Part shown: positions 55,695 to 64,000 of the stretch, in pieces
Numbering within the stretch: the stretch's first letter is position 1
Layout: every line of letters begins with the position of its first letter
Origin: Ahaetulla prasina
Taxonomy: Eukaryota; Chordata; Lepidosauria; Squamata; Colubridae
Assembly (NCBI RefSeq): GCF_028640845.1
Contig: NC_080543.1
Location: forward strand, 3,835,459-3,899,458
Reading direction: 5' to 3'
DNA: 64,000 nt
Translations under genes and position numbers: made by a program
Notes under the pieces: model-generated
What the model was told of the DNA's origin: nothing
What the model saw: only the letters and a program-made list of their open reading frames with translations
Databases searched by the model: none

Positions 55695-56312
55695 TTTTAT
55701 TCAAAAAGTTTTACAAAATTTTTTCCCCCTTTCCCCCCCCTCCTCCCCCCTCCCTTCACAACCCCCCCCCCGGACTTCCCGGAACAAGCACAAGGTATAG
55801 TTAAAAATAAAACAAACATATGCTAAAAAAATTTCGTCCCAACTTAATTATACCCCTACAATCATCAATTCCTAACTTCCCCCGAAAACAATCAAAAATA
55901 ATACATCATAATCATTCAAAAACAGTCTGATAACTCTTAGTCTGATATCTACGTTGAATATAGTCAATCCATTTTTCCCATTCCTTTAAGTATCTTTCTT
56001 GCGTATTGTCTTTCAAAAAGGCTGATATCTTTGCCATCTCAGCCAAATTGGCAACCTTCAATATCCATTCTTCTATTGTAGGTACTTCTTTTTTCTTCCA
56101 GTATTGTCCTATTAGTAATCTTGCTGCAGTTATTAGATTTAAAATCAATTTAGTCTCAATTACTGTACAATCCGTAATAATTCCCAACAAGAAAAGTTGC
56201 GGCAGGAACTTTATCTTCTTTTTCAAAACATTTTGTAAAATCCACCAAATTTTTATCCAAAAGGCCTTTATGTCCTTACAAGTCCACCAAATGTGAAAAT
56301 ATGTAGCGTCAT
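55695..56312 (-). mobile_element. 5'-truncated L1 with 21-bp target duplication
   Basis: AAATAGAAATTAAATCTTTT plus one T is repeated at 55674-55694 and 56313-56333. The reverse strand has a 104-codon frame resembling the C-terminus of L1 ORF2 (LLIGQYWKKKEVPTIEEWI, AEMAKISAFLKD), a C-run-bearing 3' UTR and an A/T-rich tail. The near-exact duplication implies recent insertion. Short of full length; not autonomous. Confidence 0.85.
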
Positions 56313-56333
56313 AAATAGAAATTAAATCTTTTT

Positions 56334-57122
56334 AACAGTTGCCAAGATTGTAAAAGTTGCTCTAGGAGAGGGGTCTGCTGTAGGAGTTCAAAGAAATTTC
56401 CATGGTCAGTTGTTCCACCCCACCCCACCCCACAGCCCTGTGAAATGGGGCTGGGCTAAGAGTGCCAGGCCGAAAGTCCCCATTGGGGCCATCTGTCGCT
56501 GAAGGGAGGACTCGAACCTGGGTCTCTCCAGTGCCAGATCAGCATCTAACTGCTATCTGCAGTTAAGATGCTGGTCTGGCATTGGCACAGACCAAGGTTT
56601 GTGTGTTGGGGCAGACACACAACCCAGCTTTGCCCCAACACACAACCCAGCTTTGTGCGTCCGGGCAGACAGAGGGATAAGACACAAATGTAACAGAGGA
56701 GACCCTGGAGGTCATCTAGTCCAACCCCCCTACTCATGCAGGAGATCTGTACTAGGGATTCGAACTGCTGACCTTTCTGATCGACAAGCTCAGTGCCTTA
56801 GCCACTGAACTCGCTCCATGTCTGAAACGATGGGTAGTTCGCATGCTCTGCTCTTGTATATGGGACCCTGCAACCGTCGTAAATGTGAATCCGTTGCCAA
56901 GTCTCTCCAGTTTTGATCCTGTGATCAGGGAGATGTTGAAACAGTTGTTGTGAAAAAAAAGTGGTCGTAAGTGGCTTTTTTTAAGTGTAGCTTCGAATGG
57001 TCCCTAAATGAACTGTTGCAAGTCGAGGAACATACCTGTGCTTGTAATTGCTACAAATGGGTCTGGGGCCTCAAGGTATTTAAGCATTGTGTCACCCTCC
57101 CATTTCCAAGGTAACAGCTTGC
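56334..57122 (+). other. RPS3 intron 1 remainder
   Basis: 56690-56815 is a reverse Sauria-type SINE head with a CR1-like CATCTAGTCCAACCCCC; 56845-57030 resembles a TIR-family end (AAGTGGTCGTAAGTGG, GTTGCAAGTCGAGGAAC). No SNORD15 copy is seen in intron 1. Confidence 0.5.
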
Positions 57123-57130
57123 ATTTAGGG

Positions 57131-57255
57131 CAGGGGTCTGCAAACTTGGCTCTTTTAAGACTTCTGGACTTCAACTCCCAGCCAGCTTTGCTGGCTGAGG
57201 AACTCTGGGAGTTGAAGTCCACAAGTCTTAAAAGAGCCAACTTTGCAGACCCCTG
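57131..57255. mobile_element. Palindromic hAT-like MITE in RPS3 intron 1
   Basis: 125-bp inverted repeat, CAGGGGTCTGCAAACTTGG to its complement, with flanks ATTTAGGG (57123-57130) and ATTTGGGG (57256-57263), an 8-bp duplication with one change. It ends about 110 bp before exon 2. Confidence 0.85.
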
Positions 57256-57306
57256 ATTTGGGGCAGTGCTGTTGGGGGGCTCCCGTTGCTTTGTGCCTGT
57301 AATTGA

Positions 57307-58462
<1,156 letters not shown>

Positions 58463-58765
58463 AGGTAAAGGTAAAGGTTCCCCTCGCACATACGTGCTAG
58501 TTGTTGCCGACGTCTCCATAGTCATGTGGCCGGCATGACTCAATGCCAAAGGCGCACGGAACACTGTTCCCTTCCCACCAAAGGTGGTCCCTATTTTTCT
58601 ACTTGCATTTTTTACCTGCTTTCGAACTGCTAGGTTGGCAGAAGCTGGGACAAGTAACAGGAGCTCACCCCGTTACACGGCAGCACTAGGGATTCGAACC
58701 GCTGAGCTGCCGACCTTTCGATAGACAAGCTCAACGTCCTAGCCCCTGAGCCACCGCGTCCCTTG
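58463..58765 (-). mobile_element. Sauria SINE
   Basis: Reverse orientation. The 3' end AGGTAAAGGTAAAGGTTCCC lies at the left; the tRNA-like head at the right reads, on the minus strand, GGTGGCTCAGGGGCTAGG (A box) and GCGGTTCGAATCCC (B box). Interior CATAGTCATGTGGCCGGCAT. A squamate-specific SINE family as I know it. Confidence 0.85.
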
Positions 58766-59174
58766 ACTGTCAATTAGTGGCTGTTTAAATTGAAAATTAA
58801 AAAACTTTTCTGCCTCTGAAAGCCTCCAAAAGAAGAACTTCAGAAAAAAAGCCTCCGAAGCTCTGTTAGGGGGCTTTTTTTCTGAAGCTTCTTTCAGCCT
58901 TTGAAACCTCCCTTTGAAAAGCTGGGCGGGGCTACATTCGGAGTATAAGACGCACCCAGATTTTCACCCTCTTTTTGGGGGGGAAAGGTGTGTCTTATAA
59001 TCCAAAAAATACGGTATGTGATGAATTTACAACCATGGGAGGCAGGCATAAAACAGGTAGCTGTAGTCGATGAGAGAATGTAAGTATGGCCTAGACCAGG
59101 GGTCTACAAATTTGGCTCTTTTAAGACTTGTGGAGTTGAGGTCCTCCAGGCTTAAAGCCCAGGATGGAGACCCC

Positions 59175-59700
59175 CTGGTCTAGTGCACGTATCACTGGCT
59201 TCTTTTAAACGCTTCTTCGGGATGGAGCTGTTCTCGGCTGCCTGTTTTGGAAGCCCAAGAAATCCCTTCTGTGATGATACGATGACGAGTCAGAAAGGGC
59301 TTCCTCCTGCCCGGGCTCAGCGATACCGTGCCACGTTCTGTGGCCGTGTATTTGGTGGCTTTGGCAAACGGAGGAAGTCCGGTCATTGGATGAACAAGAG
59401 GCATTTGTCTGAGAAGGGAAGCTCGTGAAAAGGCACTCTTGCTTACATTGACATTTAATTAATTGATTTTTATTAATGTTTTTGGGAAGATTTTCAACCA
59501 GCCCCCTGCAATTCAGACAATGCAAAATTGAATTCTCACCGCGCCACGATAGATGTGCAGAAGCCTTCTATCAGTGGGGCAAAATGCCATCAACATCTTG
59601 TGACTTGCGGGGCTGAAAAACCAACTATCCAACACATTGTGACAGTGTCAAAGACAAAGCCTATAATGGAGATTTTGCTGATGGTGAAATGAACTAAAAA
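59175..59700 (+). repeat. Duplicated segment carrying SNORD15, copy 1
   Basis: Homologous to about 62218-62755 (offset 3,045 bp). It contains the snoRNA with about 85 bp upstream and 280 bp downstream. The downstream part is a decayed non-LTR reverse transcriptase tail: shifted frames spell WGKMPSTSCD and CGAEKPTIQHIV. The snoRNA part is identical between copies; the LINE part has diverged. Confidence 0.8.
59263..59419 (+). ncRNA. SNORD15: SNORD15 (U15) C/D-box snoRNA, copy 1
   Basis: Terminal stem TCCCTTC/GAAGGGA closes the gene. Box C GTGATGA is 59271-59277 and box D CTGA is 59409-59412. The guide just 5' of box D, AGAGGCATTTG, is complementary to 28S rRNA at CAAATGCCTC, and a second element ACGATGACGAG near box C pairs with the adjacent CTCGTCAT of 28S, as in known U15. 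It would guide 2'-O-methylation of the 28S A in that site. It lies in RPS3 intron 2 and would be released from the spliced intron. Confidence 0.9.
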
Positions 59701-60067
59701 TTGCCAAGGATGGAAACCCCTGCACTAGACACCCAAGGAAGAGGGGCGCATTCAAAGCCCATCATGCTGAAGTTGCACAAAAATCTCAAAGCTGGCTGAG
59801 GAACTCTGGGAGTCGGAACTCCACAAGTCTTAAAAGAACCCAGTTTGCAGACCCCTGGCCTAGATGTACACAAGTTCTTGCAATTGAGCAGAGTATATGA
59901 TTTTGTGTAGCCCTCCTGAGAAAAAGTCGGATCGAATCGGATAATTATTCCAGCAGCAGTGAAATGCAGGCTAGATTTAAAAAAAAAAGAAATACTGGAA
60001 ATTTTCAAAAGAGTTTTTATTCTGCCGGAATTGACCCTAATGCCAATCTTTGCCTTTTGCATTTCAG
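59701..60067 (+). other. RPS3 intron 2, end
   Basis: Two MITE arms (about 59697-59735 and 59785-59865), then short unassigned sequence to the acceptor TTGCATTTCAG. Confidence 0.5.
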
Positions 60068-60161
60068 AACTCAGAACGTTCTAGGAGAGAAAGGACGGCG
60101 GATTCGCGAGCTGACGGCCGTGGTTCAGAAGCGGTTTGGATTCCCGGAGGCCAGTGTGGAG
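60068..60161 (+). CDS. RPS3: RPS3 exon 3 (KH domain)
   Basis: 94 nt, completes the split Arg codon and ends in phase 0; donor GTAACA. Encodes [19 protein letters not shown] and [12 protein letters not shown]. The GEKGRRI segment is the GxxG-type loop of the KH domain that binds nucleic acid. Ala replaces the Gly of the mammalian PEGSVE. Confidence 0.96.
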
Positions 60162-60262
60162 GTAACACTGCAGCCCCTGTGCTGGCTGGGGCATTCTGGG
60201 AGTTGAAGTCCGCCCATCTTAAAACTTGCTGAATGTGAAAAACTCTCCCTTAGCGCTTATCT

Positions 60263-60416
60263 TCCCTTCAGTGACGATACGATGACGAGTCAGAAATGGA
60301 CACCCTCTTGCTCGGAGCCAACAGCCTGGGACCACGTTCTGTGGCGCCTTGCTGGTTAACTCTGATCAAGGGTGCCCTGCTCACTGGATGAACTTGCGCT
60401 TTGTTCTGAGAAGGGG
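60263..60416 (+). ncRNA. SNORD15-like snoRNA, diverged copy
   Basis: In RPS3 intron 3. Terminal stem CCCTTC/GAAGGG and box D CTGA (60406-60409) are kept, as is the element ACGATGACGAGTCAG near the 5' end and CCACGTTCTGTGGC in the middle. Box C reads GTGACGA rather than GTGATGA. The D-box guide GAGGCATTTG of the other copies is replaced by TTGCGCTTTGTT, which should no longer pair with the known 28S site. It is either a decaying copy or a snoRNA with a new target. Confidence 0.7.
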
Positions 60417-60499
60417 CAGGCATATAAGTACGAGCCAGTTGGCAAACACCTGAGTTCTGATCACCTGACCCTGGGCATGCTGCAAAGGTCATAACTCTG

Positions 60500-61720
60500 A
60501 AAAACGGTCATAAGTTACTTTTTTTTTCAGTGCCGTTCGAATGGTCACTAAAACAAACTCTTTTAAGTCAAGGACTATCCGTATTGCCTATGTGTTGGTT
60601 GTGTGCTGAATGTTGGATTTTTTAAAAAAAGGTATTGAAAACCTCGTCCCTGTCTGAGTAAACTAAATTTTTTTACAGATAATCCTCCTAAGTAAAACAG
60701 TTCACTTAGTGACCGGAGTTACAGTGTCATGTTGTTGTTTTTTTGTAAAAAGTTTTTTTATTTTTTAACACACACACCAACATACAATACATTTTTTCTG
60801 AACAGAATGTTGGCCAGGTTTCAAATTTACACAACTTTTGGTTCTCTTCCAACACATTTTATATGCTTACATTAATATATATTTGCCTTTTCTCTCTCAT
60901 TTTTCTTTTCTTTCTTTTACTTATGTTGTATATCTAATCGTACCCTTCGCCCAGAATTCTAATCATTTATCAACTTCCCTCTTCTTTGGTTTTCCCTTCT
61001 CCTTACTCCCTCTAAATTAAACCTTTTATTTCCCCATTGATATTTATAAAATTTTTATATATACTTCTTATCAAACATTAGAGTCATTCATATATTTGCA
61101 ATTCAAAGCAATTCATGTAATACTGACCATAATCAAAAAAGAAAAGGAAAAAGAATTCAGTTAATCTTCATAATATCATTTCTGTTGCTTTGAGTGAATT
61201 CCATAATTAGAATTAAAAGACTTTTTTACACTTCCAAATTCCATTATTAATATTTAAACCATTTAATAGACTGCCAGGTATTTTTTATGCTTTCAAATTC
61301 CATTAATACTTAAACCATTTAATATATCGCCACAGTGACTTGTGACTGTTTTTCACATTTAAGACAGTTGCAAGTATCCTTGGTGGTCCGAATACCGCTT
61401 GGCATGTATTTATGACGGTTGCAGTATCCTGGGGTCACGTGATCCCCTTTTGCAATCTGACAAGCAAATTCAGTGCGGAAAACCCGATTCACTTAACAGC
61501 CAGGTTACTCCCTTAACAAGGGATTTGTTAAGGGAGTCATTTGACAATGGCTAAAAAAGACTGTAAAATGGAGCAAAAATTCACTTACCCACTGTCTTGC
61601 TTAGCAACAGAAGTATTGGGCTTATGGTCATAAGTGTGCAAAACAGTCACGTCACTTTTTTCGGTGCCGTGGCAACGGTCTCTTAACAGCGCATGGTTGT
61701 AAATCGACCTGTTTCTTTCC
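60500..61720. mobile_element. TIR-family pieces and L1-like 3' region in RPS3 intron 3
   Basis: 60505-60590 and 61345-61705 match the 430-810 TIR family (GTTGCAGTATCCTGGGGTC, AACAGTCACGTCAC). 60735-61330 is AT-rich with TTTTTTATTTTTTAACACAC at its left, resembling an L1 3' UTR in reverse orientation. No coding potential. Confidence 0.5.
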
Positions 61721-61785
61721 TGGGGGGGGGGGGGTTTAAATAATTTCCACTAACTGCAAAGCAAAAAAGGTGGGGTTTTTTTTAG

Positions 61786-61950
<165 letters not shown>

Positions 61951-62088
61951 TGAGCATCGGGCGGAAACCAGATCCGACCTTTCTGTTTTCATCTGTCCTC
62001 TCGTAGATTTTTGTGCAACTTCAACATGATGGACTTTGTCTACACAAAGTCTTTAGTACTGGCCTTCAGTAAAGACACAACTCAGGTG

Positions 62089-62220
62089 TCTCCAACCTTG
62101 GCAACTTTAAGCCTGGAGGACTTCAACTCCCAGAATTTCCCAGCCAGCAAAGCAAAGCTGGCTGGGGAATTCTGGGAGTTGAAGTCCTCCAGGCTTAAAG
62201 TTGCCAAGGTTGGAGATCCC
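62089..62220. mobile_element. Palindromic hAT-like MITE in RPS3 intron 4
   Basis: GTCTCCAACCTTGGCAACTT to GCCAGCAAAG, then its reverse complement, about 64 bp per arm. It directly precedes the duplicated snoRNA segment; the copy at 59095-59175 precedes the other snoRNA, so this family marks the duplication border. Confidence 0.75.
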
Positions 62221-62755
62221 TGGGCTAGTGGACGTATCACTGGCTTCTTTTAAACGCTTCTTCGGGATGGAGCTGTTCTCGGCTGCCTGTTTTGGAAGCC
62301 CAAGAAATCCCTTCTGTGATGATACGATGACGAGTCAGAAAGGGCTTCCTCCTGCCCGGGCTCAGCGATACCGTGCCACGTTCTGTGGCCGTGTATTTGG
62401 TGGCTTTGGCAAACGGAGGAAGTCCGGTCATTGGATGAACAAGAGGCATTTGTCTGAGAAGGGAAGCTCGTGAAAAGACACTCTTGCTTATATTGACATT
62501 TAATTAATTGATTTTTATTAATGTTTTTGGGAAGATTTTCAACCAGCCCCGTGCAATTCAGACAACACTTAATTAAATTCTCACTGGCTATGGTAGATGC
62601 GCAGACGCCTTCTATCAGTGGGGCAAAATGCCATCAACGTCTTGTGAGTTGCGGGGCTGAAAAACAAACTATCCAACACATTGTGACAGTGTCAAAGACA
62701 AAGCCTGTAACGGAGATTTTGCTGATGGCGACAAATGAACTAAAAATTTGCATTT
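62218..62755 (+). repeat. Duplicated segment carrying SNORD15, copy 2
   Basis: Counterpart of 59175-59700. The homology stops at AACTAAAAATT on both sides. The LINE-like tail here reads CGAEKQTIQHIV on a shifted frame. Confidence 0.8.
62308..62464 (+). ncRNA. SNORD15: SNORD15 (U15) C/D-box snoRNA, copy 2
   Basis: Identical to the copy at 59263 across its length: stem TCCCTTC/GAAGGGA, box C GTGATGA (62316-62322), guide AGAGGCATTTG, box D CTGA (62454-62457). It lies in RPS3 intron 4. Full identity over 157 bp while the flanks differ suggests either recent duplication, conversion or strong selection. Confidence 0.9.
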
Positions 62756-62881
62756 GCAACTTAAGATACATCCGTAATCTTTCTATTAAGCCTTCGGGTT
62801 TTGTACTTTACCTGTGCATTCCTTTTTGCTCAAATATCACGGGAATGTGCCCCTATGTGGTTAAGTTTAATTTTTAATTAA

Positions 62882-63295
<414 letters not shown>

Positions 63296-63394
63296 TAGAA
63301 GAGTTTATTATTGCTACCTGTACAGGTAATTCTCGGCTTGCAACCAGATTTAGCAATAGCACTCGGACTTATATACCGCTTCACAATGCTTTCC

Positions 63395-64000
63395 AGCCCT
63401 CTCTAAGGGGTTTATGGACAACAATCTGAGTCCCCTCCTTCCTTCCTCACTTCAACCCTCCTTCCTTCATCCTTCTCTCCCTCCCTCCCTCCCTCCCTTC
63501 TTCCCTCAAGTGGTTTATGGACAACAATCTGAGTCCCCTCCTTCCTTCCTCACTTCAACCTTCCTTCCTCCTTCCCTCCCTTCCTTCTTCCCTCCCTCCC
63601 TCCCTTCCTTAAGTGGTTTATGGACAACAATCTGAGTCCCCTCCCTTCCTTCCTCACTTCAACCTCCCTCCTCCCTTCCTCCCTCCCTCCCCTCCCTCTC
63701 TAAGGGGTTTATGGACAACAATCTGAGTCCCCTCCCTTCCTTCCTCACTTCAACCTTCCTCCTTCCTTCCTTCCTCCTTCCCTCCCTTCCTTCTTCCCTC
63801 CCTCCCTCCCTTAAGTGGTTTATGGACAAAAATCTGAGTCCCCTCCCTCCCTTCCTCCTTTCTTCCTCCCTCCCTCCCTCCCTCTCTAAGGGATTTATGG
63901 ACAACAATCTGAGTCCCCTCCTTCCTTCCTTCCTCACTTCAACCTCCCTCCTTCCTTCCTTCCCTCCCTCCCTTCCTTAAGTGTTTTATGGACGACAATC
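63395..64000 (+). repeat. Minisatellite in RPS3 intron 5, runs off the window
   Basis: Seven units of TTTATGGACAACAATCTGAG followed by C/T-rich sequence (CCTTCCTTCC, CACTTCAACC), starting at about 63411, 63508, 63617, 63707, 63818, 63893 and 63984. Units are 75-110 bp. Frames here are artefacts. Confidence 0.85.

Overview
The window is vertebrate nuclear DNA, almost certainly from a squamate reptile and probably a snake. Short exons with GT/AG introns sit in a dense field of interspersed repeats. The squamate signal comes from a Sauria-type SINE, a BovB-like LINE open frame, and CR1/L3-like LINE tails that run straight into (AATAG)n microsatellites, a pattern described for snake genomes. Long GATA/GACA arrays fit as well. 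Species and chromosome cannot be read from the sequence.

Two protein-coding genes are present, both on the + strand. (1) The 3' part of FCHSD2 (FCH and double SH3 domains 2) runs from before the window to a stop codon at 41917, with a probable long 3' UTR to about 46.56 kb. Its exons encode the helical linker after the F-BAR domain, both SH3 domains and the proline-rich C-terminus. The 39-codon exon at 2992-3108 is present a second time at 3871-3987, identical and with intact splice sites, inside an 879-bp tandem duplication. (2) RPS3 (40S ribosomal protein uS3) starts at 54991. Five exons are visible; the last part of the gene lies beyond 64000. RPS3 introns carry three C/D-box snoRNA copies of the SNORD15 (U15) type: two identical ones in introns 2 and 4, and one with an altered guide in intron 3.

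Layout: 1-5.2 kb, FCHSD2 exons among pyrimidine-rich minisatellites and the exon duplication; 5.3-13 kb, intron with hAT-like elements, LINE tails and two arrays of a hammerhead-ribozyme-like repeat; 13.05-21.06 kb, an 8-kb almost pure C/T tract that ends at the next splice acceptor; 21-30 kb, intron with GATA arrays, an inverted repeat and a 1.85-kb tandem duplication of purine-rich DNA; 30.7-41.9 kb, SH3 and terminal exons; 42-54.8 kb, 3' UTR candidate and transposon-rich spacer with a 56-bp minisatellite array; 54.8-64 kb, RPS3 with its CpG-rich promoter.

FCHSD2 acts in actin assembly at endocytic sites and RPS3 in translation, so I see no functional link between them. The most unusual content is in the noncoding DNA: hammerhead-like repeats, palindromic hAT-like elements that carry a ZNF143-like sequence and expand into arrays, and coding-strand pyrimidine tracts directly upstream of several splice acceptors.
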